Source: Burkholderiales bacterium (GTDB taxonomy: Bacteria > Pseudomonadota > Gammaproteobacteria > Burkholderiales > Burkholderiaceae_C). Taken from it: a stretch of DNA of 64,000 nt. This document shows, piece after piece, positions 26,044 to 35,926 of this stretch (positions are counted from its first letter, which is position 1; each line of letters opens with the position of its first letter). Both the position numbers and the translations under genes were made by a program. The notes beneath the pieces were generated by a model. The model did not search any database, was not told the DNA's origin, and saw only the letters and a program-made list of their open reading frames with translations. The stretch is from the NCBI GenBank assembly GCA_026400105.1, contig JAPLPQ010000030.1:34113-98112 (forward strand), written 5' to 3'.

Positions 26044-26869
26044 GCCTGCGCTGGCCGTCTGGTCCCGGGCCTATCCGCAATGGTCGTCGGCTGGTGTGTT
26101 GCTGGCCGGCTGGCTGCTGGTGGCCTGGGGCTTGCAGCCGCAGTCCGCTGGGGTGGGGCTGGCCTGTCAGGCCTTGTCGGGTGTCTTGCTGAGCGCCTGG
26201 CTGCGCCTGCCGATCTGGTGGTGGGCGATCAACGCGGGTTTTCCGGTCGCCCTGCATGGCGCCGTTGCACTGCACTGGCCGCCGCTGGTGTTCCTGGGTG
26301 CCTTTTTGGCGCTGACGCTGATTTACTGGACGACTTTTTCGACCCGCGTGCCGCTGTATGCTTCGGGGCCTGCGGTCTGGCGCCTGATGGCGCGCTGTCT
26401 GCCGCCGCAGCCTGGCTTGCGCGTGGTCGATCTCGGCAGTGGCTTAGGGGGGCTGGCACTCCATCTGGCGCACCAGCCCGGCGCGCCTGCGGTGCTCGGG
26501 CTCGAGCTCGCGCCGCTGCCCTGGCTGTTGAGCCGCTGCCGGGCGCATTGGCGCCGCAGCGCCTGCCGTTTTCGGCGGCAGGATTACCGCTGTCATGATC
26601 TCTCGTCTTACGATCTGGTGCTGGCCTACCTGTCGCCGGCGGCGATGCCGGCGCTGTGGCAGCAGTTGGTGTCGCAACTCAAGCCGGGCGCCTGCTTCAT
26701 CAGCTGCGAGTTCGCCGTTCCCGGCCAGGCCGCGGTCGCGCTGCCGGGCTCGGGTCAGGCCGGCGTGCCGCCGCTCTATGTCTGGCGCATGGGGACTGAT
26801 GGCGTGCTGGCGGCTGGCCTGGGGCCTGATCTGATTGCTGTATTTTTGGAGACATTGCCGTGTTCGTGA
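26012..26869 (+). CDS. Membrane-anchored SAM-dependent methyltransferase-like protein
   Basis: This 285-residue protein begins 32 bases inside flhC and ends 10 bases inside motA, so it is locked into the flhDC-motAB operon. Residues about 28-110 form four hydrophobic segments. After them comes a class I methyltransferase fold with the SAM-binding motif VVDLGSGLGGLALHLA (about 138-153), an acidic LGLELAPLPW strand and YDLVLAYLSP. The substrate is unknown. Position suggests a link to motor or flagellar biogenesis, but nothing in the sequence proves it. Confidence 0.75.
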   Translation: MPAPDRPSRTEPALAVWSRAYPQWSSAGVLLAGWLLVAWGLQPQSAGVGLACQALSGVLLSAWLRLPIWWWAINAGFPVALHGAVALHWPPLVFLGAFLALTLIYWTTFSTRVPLYASGPAVWRLMARCLPPQPGLRVVDLGSGLGGLALHLAHQPGAPAVLGLELAPLPWLLSRCRAHWRRSACRFRRQDYRCHDLSSYDLVLAYLSPAAMPALWQQLVSQLKPGACFISCEFAVPGQAAVALPGSGQAGVPPLYVWRMGTDGVLAAGLGPDLIAVFLETLPCS

Positions 26870-27720
26870 TTTTGGGCTATATCGTGGTGATCGCTTCGGT
26901 CCTGGGCGGCTTTGCCTTGGCCGGCGGCAATATCGTCGTGCTGATGCAACCGCTGGAGGTGCTGATGATCGGCGGCGCGGCCTTGGGTGCCTTTCTGGTC
27001 GGCAACAACAGCAAGGCGATCAAGGCGACGCTGAAGGCACTGCCGACGCTGTTCAAGGGCTCGCATTACAACCGCGCGCTCTACCTCGACCTGATGCTGC
27101 TGATGTTTGCGCTGCTCAACAAGATCCGCAGCGACGGCATGATGGCGATCGAGGGCGACGTCGAGCAACCCGAGCAAAGCGAGTTGTTTTCCAAGTACCC
27201 GCTGGTGCTGGCCGATCACCACTTGCTGGAGTTCATCACCGACTACCTGCGCCTGATGATGTCGGGCAATATGGACCCGTTCCAGCTCGAGAACTTGATG
27301 GACAACGAGATCGATACCCACCACGCCGAAGGTGAGGTGCCGGCGCACTGCATCGCCAAGCTCGGCGATGGCTTGCCGGCCTTCGGCATCGTGGCGGCGG
27401 TGATGGGCGTGGTCCACACCATGGAGTCGGTCGGCTTGCCGCCGGCCGAGCTCGGCATCCTGATTGCCCATGCCCTGGTCGGGACCTTCCTCGGCATCTT
27501 GCTGGCCTATGGCTTCATCGGGCCGTTGGCGGGCCTGCTCGAGCAAAAGCTGCACGAGTCGTCCAAGACCTTTCAGTGCGTCAAGGTGACCTTGCTCGCC
27601 AGCCTCAACGGTTACCCGCCGACGATCGCGGTCGAGTTCGGTCGCAAGGTGCTGTTCTCGACCGAGCGCCCCTCCTTCGCGGAGCTGGAAGAGCATATCA
27701 AGCAGGCCAAGTCCAAGTAA
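26860..27720 (+). CDS. motA: MotA, flagellar motor stator protein
   Basis: This 286-residue stator subunit forms the proton channel with MotB and pushes on FliG. It has four TM helices and the family motifs GGFALAGGNIVVLMQPLEVL near the N-terminus, GDGLPAFGIVAAVMGVVHTM, and ALVGTFLGILLAYGFIGPLA. The start is GTG at 26,860 with a GGAG site; it overlaps the preceding methyltransferase-like gene by 10 bases. motB follows after 4 bases. Confidence 0.97.
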   Translation: MFVILGYIVVIASVLGGFALAGGNIVVLMQPLEVLMIGGAALGAFLVGNNSKAIKATLKALPTLFKGSHYNRALYLDLMLLMFALLNKIRSDGMMAIEGDVEQPEQSELFSKYPLVLADHHLLEFITDYLRLMMSGNMDPFQLENLMDNEIDTHHAEGEVPAHCIAKLGDGLPAFGIVAAVMGVVHTMESVGLPPAELGILIAHALVGTFLGILLAYGFIGPLAGLLEQKLHESSKTFQCVKVTLLASLNGYPPTIAVEFGRKVLFSTERPSFAELEEHIKQAKSK

Positions 27721-27724
27721 GCCG

Positions 27725-28615
27725 ATGGCCGACAAGAAAACACCCACTATCGTCGTCAAGCGCATCAAGAAGGTCTCGGGCGGCGGCCACGGCGGTGCCT
27801 GGAAGATCGCCTACGCCGACTTCGTGACCGCCATGATGGCGTTCTTCCTGCTGATGTGGCTGCTGGGGTCGGTCGATGGCGCCAAGCTCAAGGGCATTTC
27901 CGAGTATTTCCAGACCCCGCTCAAGACCTCGCTGCTCGGCGGATCGTCCAGTGGCGCGAGCAACATCATGCTGGCGGGGGGCGGGCGCGATCTCATGCAG
28001 GAGGGCATGCGTGCGGGTGATGGGCCCAGTCCGGTGCGCCAGTCGAAGTCGTCCGGCCAGGAGGAAGTCAAGGAGCAGGCCGAGGGCCGCAAGATGCAGG
28101 AAATGAAGCAGAAGCTGGAAACCCTGATCGAGGATAGCCCCAAGCTCAAGCCGTTCAAGAAGCAGTTGCTGCTCGATGTCAGCTCCGAGGGCTTGCGCGT
28201 GCAGATCGTCGACGAGCAGAACCGGCCGATGTTCGCGCTCGCGAGCCCGACGCTGCAGCCTTATGCGCAAGACATCCTGCGTGAGATCGCCCCGGTGCTC
28301 AACGGCATGCCGAATCGCATCAGCCTGGCAGGCCATACGGACGCCACGCCCTATGCGGGCGGTGGCAAGAGCTACAGTAACTGGGAGTTGTCGGCCGATC
28401 GGGCCAATACGGCGCGCCGCGTGCTGGTCGGCGGTGGCCTCGATGAGAGCCGGCTGATCCGGGTCATCGGCCTGGCCTCTGCGGTTCTGCTCGAGCCCGA
28501 CGAACCGCATAACCCCAAGAACCGCCGCATCAGCATCATCTTGCTCAACAAGCGGGCCGAGGATGCCGCCATCAACGAGGGGCGCTTGAAAACTATCACA
28601 TTAGGTAATTCTTGA
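27725..28615 (+). CDS. motB: MotB, flagellar motor stator protein
   Basis: This 296-residue protein anchors the stator to peptidoglycan. KIAYADFVTAMMAFFLLMWL contains the plug/TM helix with the essential proton-carrying Asp. The C-terminal OmpA-like domain includes RISLAGHTDATPYAGGGKSY and NWELSADRANTARRVLVGGG, the peptidoglycan-binding core. Length and layout are standard. It is co-transcribed with motA. Confidence 0.97.
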   Translation: MADKKTPTIVVKRIKKVSGGGHGGAWKIAYADFVTAMMAFFLLMWLLGSVDGAKLKGISEYFQTPLKTSLLGGSSSGASNIMLAGGGRDLMQEGMRAGDGPSPVRQSKSSGQEEVKEQAEGRKMQEMKQKLETLIEDSPKLKPFKKQLLLDVSSEGLRVQIVDEQNRPMFALASPTLQPYAQDILREIAPVLNGMPNRISLAGHTDATPYAGGGKSYSNWELSADRANTARRVLVGGGLDESRLIRVIGLASAVLLEPDEPHNPKNRRISIILLNKRAEDAAINEGRLKTITLGNS

Positions 28616-28650
28616 TGCGGCGATAATTTTGTGTTTTTGAGTATTTAGTA

Positions 28651-28677
28651 TAAATTTCGGCAAATTTTTGCCGTTAC
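28651..28677 (+). promoter_or_regulatory. Sigma-28 (FliA) promoter of aer
   Basis: TAAATTTC, an 11-base spacer and GCCGTTAC match the sigma-28 layout TAAAGTTT-N11-GCCGATAA with the exact spacing and two mismatches in the -10 box. It lies in an AT-rich gap 41 bases before the receptor ATG. A 7-bp palindrome (CGGCAAA/TTTGCCG, 28,658-28,673) overlaps the spacer and could be a further control site. Confidence 0.7.
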
Positions 28678-28717
28678 TATCAGTCAGTCTTCTCCGTTTC
28701 CAAAGAACAAAAAGAAC

Positions 28718-30292
28718 ATGCGTGTCAACCAGCCCGTCACCCATCGCGAATACCTGATCAGCGATACCAAGTCCATCGTGTCGATGACCGACACCCAGAG
28801 CCGGATCACCTATGTAAACCCTTACTTCGTCGAAGTCAGCGGTTTCTCCGAGGAAGAGCTGCTGGGTCAGCCGCACAACATCGTGCGCCACCCCGACATG
28901 CCGCCCGAGGCCTTCGAGGACATGTGGTCGACCCTCAAGCAGGGCGTGCCGTGGACCGGTCTGGTCAAGAATCGCTGCAAGAACGGGGACTTCTACTGGG
29001 TCAACGCCAACGTGACCCCGGTCTACGAGAATGGCCAGGTCACGGGCTATATGTCGGTGCGCGTCAAGCCCACGCGCGAAGCGATCCAGGCGGCCGAGCC
29101 CGTCTATGCTCAGTTCCGCGAGGGCCGGGCCAAGGGTCTGGCCATCCAGCAGGGCCAGGTGGTGCACAGCGGCCTGCGCGGTGCCCTGACCCGGCTTGGC
29201 CAGCTCGGCCTGGCGGCGCGGCTGGCCCTGGGGCTCGGTCTGCTGAGCGCCGGTCTGGCGGCCCTGGGCCTGTCGGCCTTGCTGGGTTTTGTGCCCGGGC
29301 CAGGTCTGCTGGGCCTGCTGTCCTTGGGCGGGCTGCTGCTGGCGCTGTGGCTCTGGATCACGCTGCTCAAGCAGGTCGTGGCACCGCTGGCGCTGGCGAT
29401 CCGGGTCGCGCGCACGATTGCCGGCGGCGACATGAAGGTCAAGCTCGAGGTGCCGGGCACCGACGAATTCAGCCAGCTGCTGCGTGCCCTCAGGCAGGTG
29501 GCGCTTAACCTCAACACCATCGTCGGTGACGTGCGCGACAACGTCGATTCCATGCGGGTCGGCATGACCGAGATCGCCGCCGGCAACCTCAGCCTGTCCC
29601 AGCGCACCGAAGCGCAGGCCGCCAGCCTCGAGGAAACGGCAGCCAGCCTGGAGCAGTTTGTCTCCAACATGCACCAGAGCGTCGACAGCGCCCAGCAGGC
29701 CAATCAGCTCGCGGCCAAGGCGTCCGGTGTCGCTTCCCAGGGTGGCGTGGTGATCTCGAACTTTGGCGGCACGATGAACGAGATCAGCGCTTCGGCGTCA
29801 AAGATCGTTGACATCATCGGCCTGATCGACGGCATCGCGTTCCAGACCAATATCCTCGCGCTCAACGCGTCGGTCGAGGCCGCGCGTGCCGGCGAGCAGG
29901 GCCGCGGCTTTGCCGTGGTTGCCGGCGAGGTGCGCAGTCTGGCCGGACGTTCGGCGGCGGCGGCCAAGGACATCAAGCAGCTGATCGGGGACTCGATTGC
30001 CAAGGTGCAAGCGGGTACGCGCCAGGTCGGCGAGGCCACTGCCACCATGGACGAGATCGTCAAGTCGGTCAAGGACGTCTCGCAGATCATGAATGAGCTG
30101 GCCGTCCTGACGCAGGAGCAGAATCAGGGTATCAACCAGATCAACACCGCCGTGGTGCACCTCGATTCGGTGACCCAGCAAAACGCGGCACTGGTCGAGG
30201 AAAACGCTGCGGCGTCGGAAAGTCTGGTGCACCAGGCCCATCAGTTGCGCCAGGCGATGAATGTTTTCAAGCTCGCTCGCGCCGTCGCGTGA
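28718..30292 (+). CDS. aer: Aer-type PAS-domain aerotaxis receptor
   Basis: This 524-residue receptor has an N-terminal PAS domain (about 10-125) with the Aer flavin-pocket motifs [17 protein letters not shown] and [18 protein letters not shown]. Hydrophobic segments (about 165-220) anchor it and a HAMP-like stretch follows. The signalling hairpin is [20 protein letters not shown]. Aer senses redox or oxygen through FAD. No methylation pentapeptide is present at the C-terminus. Its own sigma-28 promoter places it in the late flagellar class, ahead of cheZ. Confidence 0.92.
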   Translation: MRVNQPVTHREYLISDTKSIVSMTDTQSRITYVNPYFVEVSGFSEEELLGQPHNIVRHPDMPPEAFEDMWSTLKQGVPWTGLVKNRCKNGDFYWVNANVTPVYENGQVTGYMSVRVKPTREAIQAAEPVYAQFREGRAKGLAIQQGQVVHSGLRGALTRLGQLGLAARLALGLGLLSAGLAALGLSALLGFVPGPGLLGLLSLGGLLLALWLWITLLKQVVAPLALAIRVARTIAGGDMKVKLEVPGTDEFSQLLRALRQVALNLNTIVGDVRDNVDSMRVGMTEIAAGNLSLSQRTEAQAASLEETAASLEQFVSNMHQSVDSAQQANQLAAKASGVASQGGVVISNFGGTMNEISASASKIVDIIGLIDGIAFQTNILALNASVEAARAGEQGRGFAVVAGEVRSLAGRSAAAAKDIKQLIGDSIAKVQAGTRQVGEATATMDEIVKSVKDVSQIMNELAVLTQEQNQGINQINTAVVHLDSVTQQNAALVEENAAASESLVHQAHQLRQAMNVFKLARAVA

Positions 30293-30314
30293 GCAGCTAA
30301 TCAGGAGTGAATGG

Positions 30315-31100
30315 ATGAGCGACGATTTGGACGATCTTGACGCCTTGTTCGAAGCGGCAGCCGCCCAGCATCAGGCTGAAATGAGCGCCAAGCCCCTGGC
30401 GGAAGCGGTCAGCGAAGCAGCAAGCCCGGCGCCCGCGCAACCGGAGGTCGACTCCAAGCCTGCGCCTGCAGCGCCGCAGGCCGTGGGCAGTCCGCCTGAG
30501 TCGACCGAGCAACTGCAGCTGCCGATGTACACCCGTCTGGGCCTGATCGTGCGCGAGCTGCACGATGCGCTGCGCCATCTCGGGCAGGACCGCCCGCTGT
30601 TTGATGCCGTGCATGAGATGTTCGACTCGCAGGAGCGCTTGAAATACATCGCTTCGTTGACCGAACAGGCGGCCAACAAGGTGCTCAATGCGGTCGACGA
30701 GAGCCTGCCGGCCCAGGACGCGCTGGCGCGTCAGGCGCAGGAGATGTCGCAGCGCTGGCAGGCCATGTTCGAGGGCCAGCTCAGCATCGACGAGTTCAAG
30801 CAACTGGCGGCCGATTCGCGCGATTTCTCTGCCCTGGTGGCCGCAGGTACCGAGGCCGAGAAGGCGCGCCTGATGGACATCATGATGGCGCAGGACTTCC
30901 AGGACATCACGGGTCAGATCATCAAGAAGGTCGTGGCCCTGACCGGCAATCTGGAGACTCAATTGACGCAGTTGTTGCGCGACTATGCGCCGATGATCAC
31001 GCGCAGCGCCGAAGTCGATCTGTTGTCGGGCCCCAATGTGCCAACGGCCTCGATGATGCAGACCGATGTGGACAGCTTGCTTGGCGAGCTGGGGTTCTGA
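30315..31100 (+). CDS. cheZ: CheZ, CheY-P phosphatase
   Basis: This 261-residue phosphatase ends chemotaxis signals by dephosphorylating CheY-P. The catalytic helix contains AQDFQDITGQIIKKVV with the Asp/Gln pair (D197 and Q201 here, matching D143/Q147 in E. coli). The C-terminal peptide DVDSLLGELGF is the CheY-docking tail. The N-terminal 65 residues are an acidic, Pro/Ala-rich extension. ATG 30,315 has an AGGAG site. It is followed by cheA in a TGATG overlap, an unusual order compared with enterics. Confidence 0.94.
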   Translation: MSDDLDDLDALFEAAAAQHQAEMSAKPLAEAVSEAASPAPAQPEVDSKPAPAAPQAVGSPPESTEQLQLPMYTRLGLIVRELHDALRHLGQDRPLFDAVHEMFDSQERLKYIASLTEQAANKVLNAVDESLPAQDALARQAQEMSQRWQAMFEGQLSIDEFKQLAADSRDFSALVAAGTEAEKARLMDIMMAQDFQDITGQIIKKVVALTGNLETQLTQLLRDYAPMITRSAEVDLLSGPNVPTASMMQTDVDSLLGELGF

Positions 31101-33001
31101 TGCAAGACGACATGCTGCAAGACTTCGTCGTCGAGGCTCTGGACTTGGCGGCGCAAGTTGAAGACCATCTGCTGGCGCTCGAGCTGCAGCCGGACAGTCA
31201 CGACATCCTGAATGCGGTGTTTCGTGCCTTTCACACCATCAAGGGCAGCGCAGGCTTCATGAACCTGACCTCGGTCGTGGCGGCCTGCCACCTGACTGAG
31301 AACCTGTTCGATGCCTTGCGCACCGATACGGCGGCCGTGACCCAGCAGGCGATCGACGTGGCGCTCGAAGCCAGCGGCTTTGTCGCCGATCAGCTCGCTG
31401 CGCTGGCCGAGGGCGTCAGCCCCGATCAGCTGCCGGCCATGCCGGCGGCACTCGAGGACCTGCTGACCGAGGTGATGGCCGGTATCGGCCAAGGCGCGGC
31501 CGCGGCTGTAGCCGCTCCTGTAGCGGCCGATGTTGCGTCCTTGCCGTCGCTATCGAACCCATCACTGCCGCAATCAACACCGCTCTCCGCTGCCACCGTC
31601 TCGAGTCCGCACAACCTGCCCGGTCAGATCGACTGGCAGGCTTATTACGAGGCCTTGCTGCCGGCGTCGGTGCTGGCGTCGATGCTGGACGATTTCGGCA
31701 CTCCTCCGAGCGTCGAGCCGGTCCAGCAGGCGAGCGAGCCCGAGCGCCGCTCCGCCCAGTCCGATCGGCGTGAGCAGCCCGATCGGCGTGAAACTGCCGA
31801 CGCCTTGCCGGCCACCGATGGCCAGCCGCATATCGTCGCCAAGGAAGACAGTCTGCGCGTGCGCGCCGACAAGCTCGATGCCTTGCTCGAAGTCGCCGGC
31901 GAGTCGGTGCAGGCCGCCAACCAGGCCGGTGCGCTGTTCGAAAAGCTCATGCTGTTCAAGCAGGAAGACGAGGCGATGCTGCTGATGTCGGCCCTGGCCG
32001 AGACATTGCAGCGCGCGGCGCGCTACACCTCGGAGCTGCAGCGCGCCACGCTGGCGACTCGCATGCAGCCGGTCGGGCGCCTGTTCCAGCGCTTTCCGCG
32101 CCTGGTGCGCGAGCTCGCACGCGATCTGGGCAAGCAGGTCGAACTGGTCATCGAGGGGGCAGAGACCGAGGTCGACCGGATCGTGGTCGACAGCCTCTAC
32201 GACCCGCTGGTGCATATGCTGCGCAACTCGCTCGACCATGGTGTCGAGTCGATCGAGCAGCGCCAGGCCGCCGGCAAGCCCGACAAGGCCCGGATCTCGC
32301 TGCGTGCCTGGCAGGAGGCCGGCAACGTCGTGATCGAGGTCGCCGATGATGGCGCCGGCATGGACCCTGAGCGCCTGCGCCACAAGGCCGTGACCCTGGG
32401 ACTGATCGGCGCTCACGCGGCCACCAGCGACGAGGATGCGCTGCAGCTGGCTTTCCTGCCCGGGCTCTCGACCAAGGCCCAGGCCTCCAGCGTGTCGGGG
32501 CGCGGCGTCGGCATGGACGTGGTCAAGACCACGGTCGAGAAACATCGCGGCACGATCCACATCGAGTCGACCCTGGGGCAGGGCACCTGCTTCTCGATCC
32601 GGCTGCCGATCGAGCTGTCGATCGTCCCGACCATGCTGGTCAGCGCCGGCGAGGTGCTGGTCGGCATGCCGATGTCGGCGGTCGAACGCGTGATCGAGTT
32701 GCCCGACGAGCTCATGAGCGTGAGCGGTCAGCCGGTGTTCCGCGACCAGGGCCGGACCCTGCCGGTGCGTTCGCTGGCCACGGTGCTGGGCTATCCGGCG
32801 CGCGAGGAGCGGCTCGGCATCGTGGTCGCGAGTCCCAAGCCTTACATCCTTGGGGTCTGTCTGGTCGAGGGCACTGCCGATCTGGTGATCAAGCCGCTGA
32901 CGGCCATGCCCGCGCGCGGCATCGCCGGCACGGCGCGCTCGGCCGAGGGCAGTCTGGTGCTGATTCTGGATGTGGCTTTCCTGCTCGCAGGCGGACGTTG
33001 A
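31100..33001 (+). CDS. cheA: CheA, chemotaxis histidine kinase (first copy)
   Basis: This 633-residue kinase has an N-terminal phosphotransfer domain with the phosphorylated His in AFHTIKGSAGF (H45). A long Ala/Ser/Pro-rich linker with no clear P2 domain follows. Then come the dimerisation helices, the ATP-binding domain (MLRNSLDHGVESIEQRQAAG, VADDGAGMDP, SGRGVGMDVVKTTVEKHRG) and a C-terminal CheW-like domain (SIVPTMLVSAGEVLVGMPMS). It differs clearly from the minus-strand CheA at 39,093-40,904. It is coupled to cheZ and followed by cheW. Confidence 0.95.
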   Translation: MQDDMLQDFVVEALDLAAQVEDHLLALELQPDSHDILNAVFRAFHTIKGSAGFMNLTSVVAACHLTENLFDALRTDTAAVTQQAIDVALEASGFVADQLAALAEGVSPDQLPAMPAALEDLLTEVMAGIGQGAAAAVAAPVAADVASLPSLSNPSLPQSTPLSAATVSSPHNLPGQIDWQAYYEALLPASVLASMLDDFGTPPSVEPVQQASEPERRSAQSDRREQPDRRETADALPATDGQPHIVAKEDSLRVRADKLDALLEVAGESVQAANQAGALFEKLMLFKQEDEAMLLMSALAETLQRAARYTSELQRATLATRMQPVGRLFQRFPRLVRELARDLGKQVELVIEGAETEVDRIVVDSLYDPLVHMLRNSLDHGVESIEQRQAAGKPDKARISLRAWQEAGNVVIEVADDGAGMDPERLRHKAVTLGLIGAHAATSDEDALQLAFLPGLSTKAQASSVSGRGVGMDVVKTTVEKHRGTIHIESTLGQGTCFSIRLPIELSIVPTMLVSAGEVLVGMPMSAVERVIELPDELMSVSGQPVFRDQGRTLPVRSLATVLGYPAREERLGIVVASPKPYILGVCLVEGTADLVIKPLTAMPARGIAGTARSAEGSLVLILDVAFLLAGGR

Positions 33002-33053
33002 ACCTGCGCGTCGATGCGGGTCTGACAATTTTTGAATAAATGGAGAAGCAGTG

Positions 33054-33572
33054 ATGATTCAAAGTGAAAAGAATGACGCAGCGATCAGCAACTGGGGCCG
33101 CGGCAACACCACCGATGGACCCAGGCAGGAGTTCCTGGCCTTCACCCTGGGCAAGGAAGAGTACGGCATCGACATCCTGAAAGTGCAGGAAATCCGTGGC
33201 TACGAGGCGGTGACCCGGATTGCCAACGTGCCCGAATTCATCAAGGGCGTGGTGAACCTGCGCGGCATCATCGTGCCGATCATCGACATGCGCATCAAGT
33301 TCAATCTGGGTACGCCGACCTACGACCCGCTGACCGTGGTCATCATCCTCAACATCAGCGGCCGCATCGTCGGCATGGTGGTCGATACCGTTTCGGACGT
33401 GATCACGCTCAAGTCCGAGGAGATCAAGCCGCCGCCGGAGATGGGTGCAGCTTTCGGCACCGATTATCTGGTCGGTATCGGCACCCAGGACGAGCGTATG
33501 CTGATCCTGATCGACATCGACAAGCTGATGTCGAGCGCCGAGATGGGCCTGATCGACGCGGTCGCCGCCTGA
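33054..33572 (+). CDS. cheW: CheW, receptor-kinase coupling protein
   Basis: This 172-residue adaptor links receptors to CheA. The SH3-like domain includes [40 protein letters not shown] and [18 protein letters not shown], all diagnostic. The ATG at 33,054 follows a GGAGA site; a GTG directly before it is an alternative. It is the only CheW gene in the window and presumably serves one or both kinases. Confidence 0.96.
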   Translation: MIQSEKNDAAISNWGRGNTTDGPRQEFLAFTLGKEEYGIDILKVQEIRGYEAVTRIANVPEFIKGVVNLRGIIVPIIDMRIKFNLGTPTYDPLTVVIILNISGRIVGMVVDTVSDVITLKSEEIKPPPEMGAAFGTDYLVGIGTQDERMLILIDIDKLMSSAEMGLIDAVAA

Positions 33573-33624
33573 GAAGCCGCAGCGCTGCTCCCGCCTACCT
33601 GCTCACCCTCTCCCGGGAACCTCG

Positions 33625-35919
33625 ATGAATTTTCTCAACCAGATCAAGGTCAGCTACCGCTTCCTGCTCGTGGGCTGCATGTCCCTGTTGCTGGCCGCGC
33701 TGCCGACCTATTCCTTCCTCCAGAACGAGCTGCCCGCGCTCACGCGCACCGAGGCCGAGCAACGCGGGGTGCAGCCGCTGCGCGACATGATCGACGTGAT
33801 CCGGTACATGCAGCAGCATCGCGGCCTGTCCTCGATGCGTCTGGCGGGCAACGCCCAGGCGGTGGACAAGCTCAAGACGGTTGCGGGTTCGCTCGCCGAC
33901 AGCCAGGCCAAGATCGAGGCCCATCTCAAGTCCCAGGCGCTGCCTGCGACCCTGGAACAATGGGGCAAGCTGAACCAGCGCTGGGCCGCCCTGAGCACCA
34001 AGCTCAATGCCAGCGGCACCACCCGCGCCGATAGCTTTGCCGAACACACGGCAGTGATTGCCGACGCCTTCAAGGTCTTCAGCTCGATCCTCAACGACTC
34101 CAAGCTGATTCTGGACTCGCAGCCCGAGAACTACTACCTGATCGTTGCCGCCAACGAGGTGCTCAATCTGTCCGAGGCCCAAGGCCAGTTGCGCGCGGTC
34201 GGCTCGGGCATCCTGAGCGCCCAGGTGATGTCGACCGACGATGAGCTCAAGGTCGGCGTGCTGCTGGCCCAGAGTCAGCAGGCGCAGACGCGGGCGCAGA
34301 GCAGTTTCGAGTACAGCTTTGCTGCCGACGACGCCTTGTCCGTCCGCCTCAAGGACCAGGTGCTGTCGGCACAGGCCGCCTCGCAGAAGGTCATGGCGCT
34401 CGTGCATGACAACCTCTCGTCGGCCAGCCCCTTGACCTACCCGGCCGCGGCCTATTTCCAGGCCACGACCGAGTCGATCGATCAGCAGCTCGCGCTGGCC
34501 GATGCCAGTCTGGCCCTGATCGAGGAGTTGCTCGACCAGAGGCTGAAGTCCGACTGGGGTGGTCTGCTGCTGGTGCTCGCCTGCATGCTCGCCACCATGA
34601 TCGTCGGCACTGCGATCTCGCTGCTCGGTGGCCGCTCGGTCACGCGTCAGCTCGGCGGCGAGCCCGGCGACGTGACGCGCTGGGTCGGCACGATCGCGCA
34701 GGGTGACCTGAGCTCGACCCTCGACACCCGTACCGCAGTCGAAGGCAGCATCGTCCACGCGCTCTCCGTCATGCAGGCCAACCTGCGCCAGATGGTGCTG
34801 CAGGTGCGCGGCAGCGCCAGTCAGGTGGTTGACGCCGCCGGCCAGATCGCTGCCGGCAACGGCGACCTGTCGGGCCGGACCGAACGTCAGGCCAGCGCCC
34901 TCGAGGAGATCAGTGCCTCGATGGAAGAACTGCTGGCCACGGTGCGCCAGAACGCCGACAACGCGCGCCAGGCCAACGGCCTGGCCAGCTCGGCATCCGA
35001 TGTCGCCAGCCGCGGCGGCGCGCAGATGGCCGAAGTGGTCGAGACCATGCAGGCGATCAACAGCTCGGCCAACAAGATTGGCGACATCATCGGCGTGATC
35101 GACGGCATCGCCTTCCAGACCAATATCCTGGCGCTCAACGCCGCGGTCGAGGCCGCGCGTGCTGGCGAGCAGGGCCGTGGCTTCGCGGTCGTGGCGACCG
35201 AGGTGCGCAGCCTGGCGCAGCGCAGCGCGGTGGCAGCCAAGGAGATCAAGTCCCTGATCGCCGATTCGATCTCCAAGGTCGAGCAGGGCAGCTTGCAGGT
35301 CGGCCGCACCGGCGACACCATGCATGAGATGGTGACCAGCGTCAAGCGCGTGACCGACATCATGGGCGAGGTCTCGGCCTCGAGCGTCGAGCAGACTGCC
35401 GGCATCGAGCAGGTCAATTCGGCCATCGTGCAGATGGACGGCGTGACGCAGCAGAACGCTGCCTTGGTCGAACAGGCCGCCGCCGCCTCCGACTCGCTGC
35501 GCGACCAGGCCGCCCAGCTGCGCGAACTGGTCAGCAGCTTCAAGGTGGGCCAGGAAAGCTCGTTCGCTCCGGTCCAGGCCATGGCCTACCAGACCCACGT
35601 CCCGCCTGCGCGCCAGCCGCTTGCCTCCGCCAAGGCCGCTAGCGCCAAGCCAGCTGCCGCCAAGCCCAAAGCCACGGCACTGGCCAAGCCAGCAACGGCC
35701 ACCAAGCCGGCAGCGGCTGCCAAACCGGCGCCATCGACCCCCAGGAGCGCACCCGCGGCCACCAGCCCGCGCCAGCCCGCGCCAGCCAGCAAGCCCGAAC
35801 CCGAGCTCAAGCGTCCGGCACTGGGCAAGTTCTCTGCTCCTGCGGCAGCACCGGTGGTGGACAAGGGTGCCAAGGCAGCCCCTGCGCCGCTGAGCGACGA
35901 CGACTGGGAAGAGTTCTGA
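33625..35919 (+). CDS. Methyl-accepting chemotaxis protein with NIT-like sensor and CheR pentapeptide
   Basis: This 764-residue receptor has TM1 near residues 10-30 and a periplasmic helical domain of about 270 residues with the [15 protein letters not shown] motif, which resembles nitrate/nitrite-sensing (NIT-type) domains. TM2 ([19 protein letters not shown]), a HAMP region and a full signalling domain follow ([20 protein letters not shown]). An Ala/Lys/Pro-rich flexible linker of about 110 residues ends in DWEEF, a W-x-x-F pentapeptide of the kind that tethers CheR and CheB. cheR begins 7 bases downstream. The ligand is not known. Confidence 0.93.
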   Translation: MNFLNQIKVSYRFLLVGCMSLLLAALPTYSFLQNELPALTRTEAEQRGVQPLRDMIDVIRYMQQHRGLSSMRLAGNAQAVDKLKTVAGSLADSQAKIEAHLKSQALPATLEQWGKLNQRWAALSTKLNASGTTRADSFAEHTAVIADAFKVFSSILNDSKLILDSQPENYYLIVAANEVLNLSEAQGQLRAVGSGILSAQVMSTDDELKVGVLLAQSQQAQTRAQSSFEYSFAADDALSVRLKDQVLSAQAASQKVMALVHDNLSSASPLTYPAAAYFQATTESIDQQLALADASLALIEELLDQRLKSDWGGLLLVLACMLATMIVGTAISLLGGRSVTRQLGGEPGDVTRWVGTIAQGDLSSTLDTRTAVEGSIVHALSVMQANLRQMVLQVRGSASQVVDAAGQIAAGNGDLSGRTERQASALEEISASMEELLATVRQNADNARQANGLASSASDVASRGGAQMAEVVETMQAINSSANKIGDIIGVIDGIAFQTNILALNAAVEAARAGEQGRGFAVVATEVRSLAQRSAVAAKEIKSLIADSISKVEQGSLQVGRTGDTMHEMVTSVKRVTDIMGEVSASSVEQTAGIEQVNSAIVQMDGVTQQNAALVEQAAAASDSLRDQAAQLRELVSSFKVGQESSFAPVQAMAYQTHVPPARQPLASAKAASAKPAAAKPKATALAKPATATKPAAAAKPAPSTPRSAPAATSPRQPAPASKPEPELKRPALGKFSAPAAAPVVDKGAKAAPAPLSDDDWEEF

Positions 35920-35926
35920 GGCGGTG

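Noticed and set aside
31755..31800. Tandem repeat in the cheA linker (CGATCGGCGTGA twice)
   Set aside because: Two short copies encode DRRE/DRRE in a flexible linker; too small to be a repeat element.
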